Shown: positions 27,876 to 36,675 of the stretch, piece after piece
Position numbering within the stretch: position 1 is the stretch's first letter
Layout: every line of letters starts with the position of its first letter
Assembly: GCF_028421645.1 (NCBI RefSeq)
Contig: NZ_CP116887.1
Span: 3,102,001-3,166,000 of the forward strand
Reading direction: 5' to 3'
Length of the DNA: 64,000 nucleotides
From: Aneurinibacillus sp. Ricciae_BoGa-3
Lineage (GTDB): Bacteria; Bacillota; Bacilli; Aneurinibacillales; Aneurinibacillaceae
The notes under the pieces: generated by a model
The model's input: the letters and a program-made list of their open reading frames with translations, nothing else
What the model was told of the DNA's origin: nothing
The model's database searches: none
Made by a program: the position numbers and the translations under genes

Positions 27876-28328
27876 TTATTGCTGTAGAACCATATGTGTT
27901 GTCATAACTTTTACGACCTGTCCATCCGTTAAGATCGTATTGACTTGCTTCTTGATGTCATTTTCAACTGCGGTCAACCCTTTGGCACCCTTTATGTCAT
28001 CCGGTTTCAGAGTTGCTAAGGTTTCAATTATAATATGCGTAATTTGTAGTTTTCGCTTATCCAATTCATCTTTTGTTTTTGTTGTATCAGCTTGCATGGC
28101 AAACTGGGCCATAACGATTTCTCCGGTTAGCAGGTTCGTTGGAATCTGATCCGTTTCCACCGTAACCTTTTGAAATTCATCCGCACTTATTTTCTGTTCA
28201 CTCTGCGCCTTCGCCTTATCTGGCTGTGGCTTCAAGTAAGTTTGCCAAAGAAATAAGGCCACTACGCCAAGGAGAGCAATAGCAATAATAATAATTAACG
28301 CTATTGTAAGCAATTTATTCTTAAACAT
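27876..28328 (-). CDS. fliL: flagellar basal body protein FliL
   Basis: Single-pass membrane protein near the stator that supports torque generation. It is 150 aa from the ATG at 28328. A membrane helix occupies residues about 6-28, followed by an extracytoplasmic domain with GEIVMAQFAMQADT and a C-terminal KVMTTHMVLQ. AGAGGAG lies before the start. An upstream in-frame extension into swrD is not supported. Spacing to swrD is 1 nt. Confidence 0.93.
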   Translation of the reverse strand: MFKNKLLTIALIIIIAIALLGVVALFLWQTYLKPQPDKAKAQSEQKISADEFQKVTVETDQIPTNLLTGEIVMAQFAMQADTTKTKDELDKRKLQITHIIIETLATLKPDDIKGAKGLTAVENDIKKQVNTILTDGQVVKVMTTHMVLQQ

Positions 28329-28329
28329 A

Positions 28330-28560
28330 TTAGTTCTCCTCTTCCTCGTCCTCTGCATTCGGCATTGTTGCTACTTTAATTGCATTAATCTCTTTATAGA
28401 AGTCCTTGACCAGGCTTACTACATCGCTGACCGATTCCTTCACTACTAGTTTTTTTCCATTTGTTAACGTAATAACCGTATCCGGGGTGGCTTCAATGTC
28501 TTCAATAAACAAAGCGTTGATATAGTGCTTCGTTCCATTAAGGCGGGTAACTTGAATCAC
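28330..28560 (-). CDS. swrD: SwrD/FlbD family motility protein
   Basis: Small cytoplasmic protein that in B. subtilis increases motor torque for swarming. It is 76 aa. The family core is VIQVTRLNGTKHYINALFIE, then EATPDTVITLTNGKKLVVKES. The acidic C-terminal tail (AEDEEEEN) is distinct. I chose GTG at 28560, because GGAGGAG lies 6 nt upstream and the N-terminus then matches the family. It is the first gene after the hairpin that follows flgE. Confidence 0.9.
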   Translation of the reverse strand: MIQVTRLNGTKHYINALFIEDIEATPDTVITLTNGKKLVVKESVSDVVSLVKDFYKEINAIKVATMPNAEDEEEEN

Positions 28561-28659
28561 CAATCTCTCCTCCAATCAAAAAACCTATGCCTACGCCAAT
28601 GCGTTGTTAGCGATAACAGCAATAGTTCCCTAATCTATTTACCAAAACCTATCTTCATT

Positions 28660-28698
28660 ACTCCGTAAAAAATAGGGAGGAGTCTAATCCTCCCTATT
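28660..28698 (-). terminator. strong intrinsic terminator inside the fla/che operon
   Basis: AATAGGGAGGA (28671-28681) and TCCTCCCTATT (28688-28698) form a perfect 11-bp stem with a 6-nt loop, followed on the - strand by a run of six T. It sits 12 nt after the flgE stop, in the middle of the operon, with swrD and fliL downstream. It should stop many transcripts unless antitermination or another promoter acts. Confidence 0.85.
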
Positions 28699-28709
28699 AT
28701 CTAAGCCGC

Positions 28710-29594
28710 TTAGCTACGTTTCAAATCAACTAACTCCTGAAGGATGGAATCAGATACGGTAATGATACGAGAGTTAGCCTGGAAACCACGCTGGGCAACG
28801 ATCATATCGGTAAATTCCTCAGAGAGGTCCGTGTTAGACATCTCAAGCTCTCCCGCAAGTATTTGGCCAGCTGAACCCGCATTAGCTGGTTTTATAGTAG
28901 CTGTTGGATTGCTGAAATTTGTAGGATCTGCGGAAGGTGTTAATTTATACAAAGAGTTACCTTCTTTTTCTAATCCAGCTGGGTTCGCAACAACGGACAA
29001 ACCAATACCGGTGCTCGTGGTACCCGTCTTTCCGTTTGCATCCGTAACGGTGATTTTCCCATCTTTGCCGATTGAAAATGACGTTACATCAGACATGCTA
29101 TTAATTGTTAAACCAGCAGGATTACCTGTTTTTAATTTAATAGCATTGCCACTTGTATCACAAACAAAATACCCATTGGAATTCACTAAATTTCCGTTGG
29201 CATCAAATCCAAAGTTGCCCGCTCTGGTTAAATGGTAGCCTCCAGAAGGATCTTGAACAACGAAAAAGCCATTTCCCTGCACTGCTAAATCGGTAGGCAC
29301 ATTCGTAGTTTGCAACGCACCTTGAGTCTGAATGACATCAATAGAAGCCATTGTTGAACCTAAGCCGACCTGTTTAGGATTAGTTCCGCCTATTGCCGGA
29401 GTTGTTGCTGTTCCGGGAGCAGTTCCAGCAGGGGCACTGCCACCTTGCATCGTTTGGCTAAGAATGTCTTGGAATTCGACCCGGCTTTTTTTATAACCTG
29501 GAGTATTAACATTTGAAATATCATTTCCAATTACATCGAGTTTTGTTTGAAATCCACGCATACCACCGATTCCAGAGTATAACGAACGAAGCAT
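28710..29594 (-). CDS. flgE: flagellar hook protein FlgE
   Basis: Main hook subunit, exported and polymerised under the FlgD cap. It is 294 aa from the ATG at 29594 (MLRSLYSGIGGM). The N-terminal rod/hook signature is VIGNDISNVNTPGYKKSRV. The centre is a short variable D1/D2 region rich in Gly, Thr and Asn with GNGFFVV and TRAGNF motifs. The C-terminus has the conserved EEFTDMIVAQRGFQANSRII and coiled-coil end. It is short, as in B. subtilis. Some annotations call such genes flgG. Spacing and the downstream terminator suggest high expression. Confidence 0.93.
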   Translation of the reverse strand: MLRSLYSGIGGMRGFQTKLDVIGNDISNVNTPGYKKSRVEFQDILSQTMQGGSAPAGTAPGTATTPAIGGTNPKQVGLGSTMASIDVIQTQGALQTTNVPTDLAVQGNGFFVVQDPSGGYHLTRAGNFGFDANGNLVNSNGYFVCDTSGNAIKLKTGNPAGLTINSMSDVTSFSIGKDGKITVTDANGKTGTTSTGIGLSVVANPAGLEKEGNSLYKLTPSADPTNFSNPTATIKPANAGSAGQILAGELEMSNTDLSEEFTDMIVAQRGFQANSRIITVSDSILQELVDLKRS

Positions 29595-29681
29595 TCTTTT
29601 TTTCCTCCTCTTAGTGACCCGCGTCATTCGGACGGCGGATGTCAGGCTTCCTTATCGGTCCAGCCTGTGTTTTCTTTTAGT

Positions 29682-30068
29682 CTACGCAATGACAGCACTA
29701 TCGATATTCGTAAAAACATTCATTTCAGACGAATTACTTTCCATAGCTGTAATAACCTTTTTGTTTTTTATGCTCACGATAAAAGCGAAATCTTTCATTA
29801 AGATGAGCGATTCCTTTGCGCCTTTCTCTTCTGCTTTCTGCACCGCTCCGTTTAAACGGGATAAATCCTCGGCATCCAGGGTAATCCCCCTATTCTGCAG
29901 CCGATTAAGCGCATGATTGGAAAAGGTTAATTTTTGAGCAGTCTCGTCTAGTTTTTGATGAAGAATTTTTTCAAAAGACTGGCTTGAATCAATACCTTTT
30001 TTCTTTACAGGGTGAGCACTTGGTAGAGACGAAGGATAATAGATTTGCCCGGCTTTCAAGTTATTCAT
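29682..30068 (-). CDS. flagellar operon protein (TIGR02530 type)
   Basis: 128 aa, cytoplasmic, no membrane segment. The conserved core is LTFSNHALNRLQNRGITLD near residues 47-65, then a Lys/Glu helix and the segment KDFAFIVSIKNKKVITAME. This matches the small flagellar operon protein commonly found between flgD and flgE in Firmicutes and spirochaetes, whose molecular job is not well defined. GGGAGGG precedes the ATG. It starts 16 nt after flgD. Confidence 0.85.
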   Translation of the reverse strand: MNNLKAGQIYYPSSLPSAHPVKKKGIDSSQSFEKILHQKLDETAQKLTFSNHALNRLQNRGITLDAEDLSRLNGAVQKAEEKGAKESLILMKDFAFIVSIKNKKVITAMESNSSEMNVFTNIDSAVIA

Positions 30069-30084
30069 CAGGACGCTCCCTCCC

Positions 30085-30543
30085 TTAAGCCCCTGCCTGT
30101 GAAATAGATTCTATGTTCGCAACATCCACCTGGCTTCCGTCGGAAAGTACCGCTTGAGTTGTTCCGTCCTTCATCTGAATCGACGAAACAACACCCTGTT
30201 TAGCAACGCTGGTTGTTGTGGCCTGATCCCCTGTACCTTGTGTGGATGTTTCCGTCCAGGATATTTGTTTGCCAATCAAATTGGAATAAGTCCCCATCGC
30301 CTGCGCCTGCGCAAATTTATTAAAACTACTATTCAACTGCGTCATCTGTTCAAGCGAGCTAAACTGTGCCATCTGGGAGATGAATTCTTTGTCGTCCATT
30401 GGCTGTGTTGGATCCTGGTTTTGCAGCTGGGTAATTAACAATTTCAAAAAATCATCTTTCCCCAACTGTGACTTGTTGGAACCGCTTGTTGCCTGGGTGT
30501 TATTAACTGTTGTTGTGGCACTACTAACACTGCTGGTTGCCAT
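30085..30543 (-). CDS. flgD: hook-capping protein FlgD
   Basis: Scaffold cap required for hook polymerisation. It is 152 aa. The conserved N-terminal part is [22 protein letters not shown], followed by [20 protein letters not shown]. The C-terminal part is shortened to a small beta segment ([20 protein letters not shown]), as in other Bacillales. It lies between fliK and the small flagellar operon protein. Confidence 0.95.
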   Translation of the reverse strand: MATSSVSSATTTVNNTQATSGSNKSQLGKDDFLKLLITQLQNQDPTQPMDDKEFISQMAQFSSLEQMTQLNSSFNKFAQAQAMGTYSNLIGKQISWTETSTQGTGDQATTTSVAKQGVVSSIQMKDGTTQAVLSDGSQVDVANIESISQAGA

Positions 30544-30566
30544 ATTCTCGCTCCTTTCGCCCTTAA

Positions 30567-32063
30567 TTAAGCCGTCATATCCACCCCATCCAACTCAATG
30601 GGATCATCAGGCTGTTCGCCTTCGCCGGCAGCGTGTCTTAGATCGTCAAAAAAGTTTTTTGCGGGCTGCTCATCCTTTTTATTAGACTCTTGCTGGTGCG
30701 ACTGATTTTTTTGCTGATCGCCAAGATTTCCATTGGATTGATTGTTTGATGAGTCGCTTGGTGTAACTGGGTTTTGAACCACTTCTAGCTTGCTAACTTC
30801 CAGCCCCTGATTAACAAGCGTGTTTTTTAACTGATCAAGCTGGCTTTCTACTACTTCTTTTCCTGCAGCGCTGCTCGTTAGAAACTGAGCGGTAATCTGT
30901 CCGTTCAGGGCCGAAATCTTAACATCCACCCGGCCTAAATTTTCCGGGAATAAACGCAAAGTTGTTTCATAAGCGCCTGTTCCATTGTTTATTCGTACCT
31001 GATTGGAGATAACCACTTCCATTTCCTTAACAAAAAACCGCGAAGGTACCAACGGAAGATCAGCTTTTTTAAGCTGTGCCCCATTATTGCTATCAGCTGA
31101 TAACGGGTTTTGCAACTGATGGTATACAACCTTCTGTGTGTCACTGCTGTCAGTAATTTGAGTTGTCTGCTTACCCTTCACAGACGTTCCTTCATCGCTG
31201 TTCACCGCACTTGGATCACTAAACTGATCCGCCTGGTTTTGGGTGACAGTAATCTGAGCCGCTTGTTCACCTTCTGCTTGCTTTGTCCGGTTTACAATGG
31301 GATTTGCAGTGTTTACGCCTGCTGATTTGTTCGCAGCCTTCTGCCCCGTAAAATCTGATAGATTTTGTGGCAAAGGAGTGTTCGAAGCTGTGCTAGCACT
31401 AGCATTCGGCTTTATACCCACATCAACAGAAGCACCCGGTGCTAGGTTTGTGGCTTCATTATTAATCGTGGCATTCTCAGTCTCTGGAATCACACTTTCG
31501 TCAGCCTTCATCCCTTTAATCAGATCAGATAGGCCTTTCACAACCTGGGCAATTTCGCTGTTCAACCCGCTGTTTAAACCATCTTTGCCCTGTGCTTGCA
31601 TTACAGCGAACATTTTCACTAAATCTTGCGCCAGCAGATTGGTAGTTTGTTGAGGTGTATTGGGCAGCAACTGTAAAAGGGACGAACTTCCGGCTGCCTG
31701 ATTCGACGCGGTTTCGGCTGGCACAGCGTTTGACGGCTGAATCATTTGGTAAAGCTGCTGCAGGGCCATCATTAACTGATTTTCGTCCATGACAGATCCC
31801 GGCACCTCTTTTTCTTTGCTCTTACCGATCAATTGCTCCAGGGACAAAAGGAGTTTCTGCATATCTTTAAGTTCGATCTTCTGGGCATCCAGATTCACGT
31901 TTTCGCCATTATTCGACTTCAAATCCTGTGAATCCTGTGACACATTTTGCATTGCCGAACCTAAAATATCGGCAAATCCGCCTTTTTTCTCCGCTTCTTT
32001 AGTAGCAGGCTTCTGGGAAGAATTGAGAGATTGCATATTTCCATTGACTTGCATGATTGGCAT
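30567..32063 (-). CDS. fliK: flagellar hook-length control protein FliK
   Basis: Secreted ruler that ends hook growth and triggers the FlhB switch. It is 498 aa. The N-terminal 330 residues are Gln, Asn, Ser and Ala rich and look disordered. The C-terminal Flg_hook domain (about 345-440) contains [22 protein letters not shown] hydrophilic Gln/Asn tail follows. GGTGGTG lies upstream of the ATG. A second FliK-like gene is at 54533-56218. Confidence 0.93.
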   Translation of the reverse strand: MPIMQVNGNMQSLNSSQKPATKEAEKKGGFADILGSAMQNVSQDSQDLKSNNGENVNLDAQKIELKDMQKLLLSLEQLIGKSKEKEVPGSVMDENQLMMALQQLYQMIQPSNAVPAETASNQAAGSSSLLQLLPNTPQQTTNLLAQDLVKMFAVMQAQGKDGLNSGLNSEIAQVVKGLSDLIKGMKADESVIPETENATINNEATNLAPGASVDVGIKPNASASTASNTPLPQNLSDFTGQKAANKSAGVNTANPIVNRTKQAEGEQAAQITVTQNQADQFSDPSAVNSDEGTSVKGKQTTQITDSSDTQKVVYHQLQNPLSADSNNGAQLKKADLPLVPSRFFVKEMEVVISNQVRINNGTGAYETTLRLFPENLGRVDVKISALNGQITAQFLTSSAAGKEVVESQLDQLKNTLVNQGLEVSKLEVVQNPVTPSDSSNNQSNGNLGDQQKNQSHQQESNKKDEQPAKNFFDDLRHAAGEGEQPDDPIELDGVDMTA

Positions 32064-32129
32064 TTCTTATCACCACCTTTCATGTTTAATATAGTGTAAT
32101 ATACGATAAAACACAATAAAATATATGAT

Positions 32130-33038
32130 CTAGTAAACTAACAATTTTTGACTAATTCTTGCTGCAGTTTCTACATTTTTCGGGTCTTTCGACATGCTCG
32201 TTAGTATTTGCGCCCTTTGTTGCGCATTCATCTGAGCAAGAACGGCCATTACTTGTCTTTCATTTGCCTGATCCATCTTTAATAGAATTTTAGCCGCGCT
32301 ATCAGGATCCATGGAACCAAATGAATTAACCATCTCCGGCAGCGTTGCGGCGTTTTTTTGCGCTCTGCTTAAGGAATCCGTCAAATTTTGGATCCGCTTC
32401 TGCATGGCCGCAAGATCGGTGTCCTTGGTTAAGGTTGTATCCTTAAGAATGGCTGAGACGTCCGCGGCCTTCTGCGGATCCATCTTAGACAGGATAGCGG
32501 AACTATCAGCAGGTTGCATGGTTTTTAATATAAGAGAGGCCTCCTGAAGCGTTAACCTCTCCATAATAGGTGCTGCCTTACTGGGTGACATTGATGTGTA
32601 AATATTCGCCAGGGTTGCAAGCTGTTTCTGCCTGTCCTGGTCAAGTGCCTGCTTGTTGGCATCAGCCGTTCTTTTGGCATCTTGCGCTTGCGTTTGTGTT
32701 TGCAGCATGGTCTGCTTGTCAGACTGTGCCTGCTTGGTTAAGTCACTGATCTGTTTATCTTTGGTTTGCAGCTGTTTTTTGAGACTATCAATTTCCTTTG
32801 TTTTTGCATCGGTATTATTAGCCGATGTTGCTGGTGAACTAGAGGATGAATCCGCCGGAAGCACTTTCTGAACAACAGGTACCTGGTGCAGCCACTTCGC
32901 GAGGACACCCACAACGTTATAACCAAACATCTGTGCGATGATTCCCGATAGAACAAGCGTAAAAAGCAAGGGAATGACGATAATGTAAAATATCCATTCT
33001 AACTTGCTATAGGATTGCTCTTCGCTAACTTCTTCCAT
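32130..33038 (-). CDS. motE: MotE-type (MgtE-N domain) flagellar protein
   Basis: Counterpart of B. subtilis YlxF in the fla/che operon. It is 302 aa. It has one N-terminal membrane helix (about 15-38), an extracytoplasmic Ser/Pro linker and a coiled coil (about 75-150). The C-terminal half is an MgtE-N-like helical domain with repeated SPSKAAPIMERL, PADSSAILSKM and DPDSAAKILLKM units. In other bacteria MotE chaperones MotC. Here no stator genes are nearby. GGTGGGAG lies 6 nt before the ATG. It is named by domain and position. Confidence 0.85.
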   Translation of the reverse strand: MEEVSEEQSYSKLEWIFYIIVIPLLFTLVLSGIIAQMFGYNVVGVLAKWLHQVPVVQKVLPADSSSSSPATSANNTDAKTKEIDSLKKQLQTKDKQISDLTKQAQSDKQTMLQTQTQAQDAKRTADANKQALDQDRQKQLATLANIYTSMSPSKAAPIMERLTLQEASLILKTMQPADSSAILSKMDPQKAADVSAILKDTTLTKDTDLAAMQKRIQNLTDSLSRAQKNAATLPEMVNSFGSMDPDSAAKILLKMDQANERQVMAVLAQMNAQQRAQILTSMSKDPKNVETAARISQKLLVY

Positions 33039-33052
33039 AGTTAACTCCCACC

Positions 33053-33505
33053 TTAACGCGGTCTAACATGTTGTCTGAAATAACGGGCAACAGCCATCTC
33101 GTCTAATTCTTTCTGTTCTTGCTGTTTAAGTTTTTCTGTATACTGCATATGTGAATTTTCCTTCAACTTCTTCCATACCTTCTCATCTAATGCCTTTTGC
33201 TGCAGTGCTTCCTGTTGATGCCTCATAACTTGTTCAGCTTCTGCCCTGGTGTGATGCGCTTTTATAATAAGCTGCTGCATGTGGTCAAGGTATTCATAGG
33301 AGTTTCTCAAATCTGCCATGGTAATATTGGCTTCTGTCTTTTGATAGATTACACGCTGCATTTGGACTTTATCCTGTACTAGTTTTTGAAGACGGGCATC
33401 TTCCTGTTCCAGCGCCTCACGGGATTTTGCATACCCCATTTGTGCCTGTTCTTTTTCCTTCTCCTTTAAGTCAAGCAGCTTCTGAAAGGAATAAACAAAC
33501 GACAT
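33053..33505 (-). CDS. fliJ: flagellar export chaperone FliJ
   Basis: Coiled-coil protein of the export ATPase complex that links FliI to FlhA. It is 150 aa and almost entirely helical (Gln, Glu and Lys rich). The N-terminus is YSFQKLLDLKEKEKEQAQMG and the C-terminus is EQKELDEMAVARYFR. It follows fliI by 3 nt, which is the usual order. Confidence 0.92.
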   Translation of the reverse strand: MSFVYSFQKLLDLKEKEKEQAQMGYAKSREALEQEDARLQKLVQDKVQMQRVIYQKTEANITMADLRNSYEYLDHMQQLIIKAHHTRAEAEQVMRHQQEALQQKALDEKVWKKLKENSHMQYTEKLKQQEQKELDEMAVARYFRQHVRPR

Positions 33506-33508
33506 GCT

Positions 33509-34828
33509 TTACACCTGCCTTCCGCCAAAAGTAGAAATCAAAGAATGCACCGCGTCCTCTATACCCGTTCTCTCATCCGTTTTCTGGGCTGTATATCCCA
33601 TGATTAAATCCCTAAAACGGATTGCTGTGTCTATGTCCTTGTTGGCACCCTGCTTGTAGGCCCCGATATTAATTAAATCTTCCGCGTCCCGGTAGACAGC
33701 CAGGAGGCGTTTTAACTCATTGGCGGCTTCATAGTGTTCCGGGTCTACTATTTCTTTCATCACCCGGCTAACACTTGATAGAATATCAATTGCAGGATAA
33801 TGGCCGGTATGCGCAATTTTTCTGCTGAGCACGATATGCCCGTCTAAAATCCCCCGCACAGAATCGGCAATGGGGTCATTCATATCATCACCCTCTACTA
33901 GAACTGTGTAAAAGGCTGTGATGGACCCGGCTTGAGATGTTCCAGCACGCTCAAGCAGTCTCGGAAGCAACGCAAACACAGAAGGAGTGTAGCCTCTTGT
34001 TGCCGGTGGTTCGCCAACCGCGAGCCCAACCTCACGCTGTGCCATAGCAAAACGTGTAACAGAATCCATCATTAACATAACATTTAGGCCTTGATCCCTA
34101 AAGTACTCCGCAATTGAGGTTGTTAACAGTGCCCCTTTTATTCGAATCAGGGCCGGCTGGTCGGATGTGGCTACCACAACTACGGATCGTTTCAATCCTT
34201 CTTCACCCAGATCACGCTCAATGAAATCGGCAACTTCTCGCCCTCGCTCGCCAACGAGGCCGATCACGTTAACATCCGCCTCCGTATTGCGGGCAATCAT
34301 GCTTAGCAGTGTGCTTTTTCCAACACCGCTTCCTGCAAAAATGCCGATTCGCTGCCCTCGGCCAACAGTCAACAGCCCATCTATCGCGCGAACGCCAACC
34401 GATAAGGGGTCTATGATTCGCGGCCTGTCTAGAGGGTTTGGCGGAGCGTTATCTACCGGGTACTCGGTCATTCCGACAGGAAACGATTGCTTATTCATGA
34501 GCTTTCCAGTTCCATCTAATACTTTACCCAGCAGCTCCATACCTACCTTTACTGTCAACGGCTTACCGGTTGCTACAACGTCGCATCCAGGGCCAATTGC
34601 ACCGAGCTCACCTAATGGCATAAGCAATACTTTATTGTCTCGAAATCCAACTACCTCGGCCTTGACAGGCACCTGGGTTCCCGCCGGATAGATGTGGCAA
34701 ACCTCACCAATTTTAACGTTCGGGCCGAGGGACTCAACCGTAAGCCCGATAACCTGGGAAACCTTTCCATTCATCCTAAGAGTGTCAATCGTCTGCAGGT
34801 AAGATAGATACTTATCAATACTAAACAT
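33509..34828 (-). CDS. fliI: flagellum-specific ATPase FliI
   Basis: Hexameric ATPase of the flagellar export apparatus, homologous to F1 beta. It is 439 aa. Walker A is GSGVGKSTLL near residue 168, the arginine-finger region and Walker B (VMLMMDSVTRFA) follow, and GEPPATRGYTPSVF is characteristic. I chose the ATG at 34828, with TGAGGAG upstream. The longer frame would overlap fliH by 65 nt. The short overlap with the fliH stop is ATGTTTAG. Confidence 0.97.
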   Translation of the reverse strand: MFSIDKYLSYLQTIDTLRMNGKVSQVIGLTVESLGPNVKIGEVCHIYPAGTQVPVKAEVVGFRDNKVLLMPLGELGAIGPGCDVVATGKPLTVKVGMELLGKVLDGTGKLMNKQSFPVGMTEYPVDNAPPNPLDRPRIIDPLSVGVRAIDGLLTVGRGQRIGIFAGSGVGKSTLLSMIARNTEADVNVIGLVGERGREVADFIERDLGEEGLKRSVVVVATSDQPALIRIKGALLTTSIAEYFRDQGLNVMLMMDSVTRFAMAQREVGLAVGEPPATRGYTPSVFALLPRLLERAGTSQAGSITAFYTVLVEGDDMNDPIADSVRGILDGHIVLSRKIAHTGHYPAIDILSSVSRVMKEIVDPEHYEAANELKRLLAVYRDAEDLINIGAYKQGANKDIDTAIRFRDLIMGYTAQKTDERTGIEDAVHSLISTFGGRQV

Positions 34829-35654
34829 CTGAATGCTCCTCATTTTCAATTGCCAGTGAAAAAAGAGCTTCTTTAATTTCTTCAAGCTGTGTGTCTACTC
34901 TGGCATCTACACTGCCCAAGGAAGTTCTCACCACACATCCACCATCAGCAACGGTATGATCGGGTACTATGGTCAGTTCAATTTGACTGTCCAGGCTTTC
35001 AAGCAGCTTTAGCCTGTTCTCCTGAACGTATGGATAAACATCCGGGTTTACACATACTGTGAGCGTTTTATATTCCTGCGTTCTGGCCAAAGCCTCTTTG
35101 ATGATTCTAATTGTACTATCCGGATTGTCCCCTAGATGCTCATAAATAACCTTTTTTGCGATGCCCATTGTTAATTCCAGAATAAAGGGTTCAGCCTCGC
35201 TTATCATTTTTCTCTTCAACAACGGGGCTTCTTCAAGCATAGCGCGCGCCTCGTTAATGGCCGTTATATACTCATCATAGGCGGCCTGTTCGCCATCCCT
35301 GCGCCCTTGATCCAAACCTTGCTGATACCCCTCTTCCTTTATCTGCCGGCGGACTTCTTCATCTTCCTGCCTGCGCTGTTCCCACCATAAATTGATTTCT
35401 TGCCTGGATTCTTCCGCAAGCCGATCAGCTTGCTCCCGCGCTCTGCGCAGAATCGCTTCTGCTTCGATTTTAGCCTGCTGAATCAATACTGCTGCTTCCT
35501 CCGATTCAAAAGGTGGATCCTCGCCACCGATATCTTCTGGAGATAAATGATGATTCTGGCTATTTTCGCGCTCCTTATCGCTTTTATGCGTGAGCGGAAG
35601 AATATACTTCTCATTTATGGCAGAATAAGCGGCGGATTTGATAATCCTAGACAA
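34821..35654 (-). CDS. fliH: flagellar export regulator FliH
   Basis: Binds and regulates FliI and anchors it to the C-ring. It is 277 aa. The middle is a long Glu/Arg/Gln coiled coil (about 55-135). The C-terminal V-ATPase-E-like domain contains LTMGIAKKVIYEHLG and VVRTSLGSVDARVDTQLEEI. I prefer TTG at 35654 because GGGGGAG lies 9 nt upstream, and because the overlap with fliG then has the same 8-nt form as two other gene pairs in this operon. ATG at 35663 is the alternative. Confidence 0.92.
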   Translation of the reverse strand: MSRIIKSAAYSAINEKYILPLTHKSDKERENSQNHHLSPEDIGGEDPPFESEEAAVLIQQAKIEAEAILRRAREQADRLAEESRQEINLWWEQRRQEDEEVRRQIKEEGYQQGLDQGRRDGEQAAYDEYITAINEARAMLEEAPLLKRKMISEAEPFILELTMGIAKKVIYEHLGDNPDSTIRIIKEALARTQEYKTLTVCVNPDVYPYVQENRLKLLESLDSQIELTIVPDHTVADGGCVVRTSLGSVDARVDTQLEEIKEALFSLAIENEEHSDV

Positions 35655-36660
35655 TAATTTCATCTCCCCCGCCACGCGCGATGATGATTTCTCCGCTTTC
35701 TTCTAAGCGTCTGATTGTGCCTACGATCCGCGTTTGCGCTTCTTCTACATCACGCAGGCGTACAGGTCCCATATACTCCATTTCTTCCCGGAAGGTTTCG
35801 ACCATCCGTTTCGACATATTTCGAAATACCACATCCCTAACTTCTTCATTGGCCACTTTAAGCGCCAGCATAAGGTCGGCATTCTCAATATCCCGGATAA
35901 CACGTTGGATGGATTTGTCGTCAAGCAGAACAATATCTTCAAATACAAACATTCTCTTTTTAATTTCTTCAGCCAGTTCTGGATCCTGAATCTCCAAAGT
36001 ATCCAGAATGCTGCGTTCTGTACTTCTGTCGACGTTATTAAGCATACTGACAACCGCCTCAATGCCACCAGCCTGCGTATAGTCAGTCACAAGATTAGCA
36101 GATAGCTTCTGTTCTAAAACATGTTCAACCTGGCTGATGACATCAGGTGATGTGCTTTCCATCAGTGCGATTCGCCTGGCCACCTCTGCCTGTCTTTCCT
36201 GGGGCAGTGCCGCGATAATCGCAGCGGATTGCTCAGCTTCCAGATAAGATAAAACAAGTGCGATCGTCTGAGGGTGTTCATTTTGAATAAAGTTCAGTAT
36301 TTGATTTGGATCGGCTTTACGTGCGAAATCAAAAGGCCGGACCTGCAGGTGGGCAGTTAGACGGTTGATAATATCAAAAGCTTTTTGCTGCCCGAGTGCC
36401 TTCTCCAAAATATCTTTCGCATAATTGATACCGCCCTGGGAGATGTATTCCTGCGCGACACAAATCTGATGAAACTCTGTAAGCACACTTTCTTTATCTT
36501 CTGTATCCACTCTTCTGACGTTGGCGATTTCTAGCGTAAGCTGTTCAATCTCCTCTTCCCTTAGGTGCTTAAATACCTGGGCAGATACTTCTGGACCAAG
36601 CGAAATTAGAAGAACAGCCGCCTTTTGCCTACCATTCAATTCCTTAGCTGAACGTGCCAT
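35647..36660 (-). CDS. fliG: flagellar motor switch protein FliG
   Basis: C-ring protein that transmits stator force to the rotor. It is 337 aa. The N domain (1-100) binds FliF. The middle domain has the conserved EHPQ motif (IQNEHPQTIALVLSYL) near 125. The C domain carries charged torque helices (RNMSKRMVETFREEMEYMGP). The second of two close ATGs was chosen because the first directly abuts the GGGGG site. Confidence 0.97.
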   Translation of the reverse strand: MARSAKELNGRQKAAVLLISLGPEVSAQVFKHLREEEIEQLTLEIANVRRVDTEDKESVLTEFHQICVAQEYISQGGINYAKDILEKALGQQKAFDIINRLTAHLQVRPFDFARKADPNQILNFIQNEHPQTIALVLSYLEAEQSAAIIAALPQERQAEVARRIALMESTSPDVISQVEHVLEQKLSANLVTDYTQAGGIEAVVSMLNNVDRSTERSILDTLEIQDPELAEEIKKRMFVFEDIVLLDDKSIQRVIRDIENADLMLALKVANEEVRDVVFRNMSKRMVETFREEMEYMGPVRLRDVEEAQTRIVGTIRRLEESGEIIIARGGGDEIIV

Positions 36661-36675
36661 TTTCATCCCCCACTT

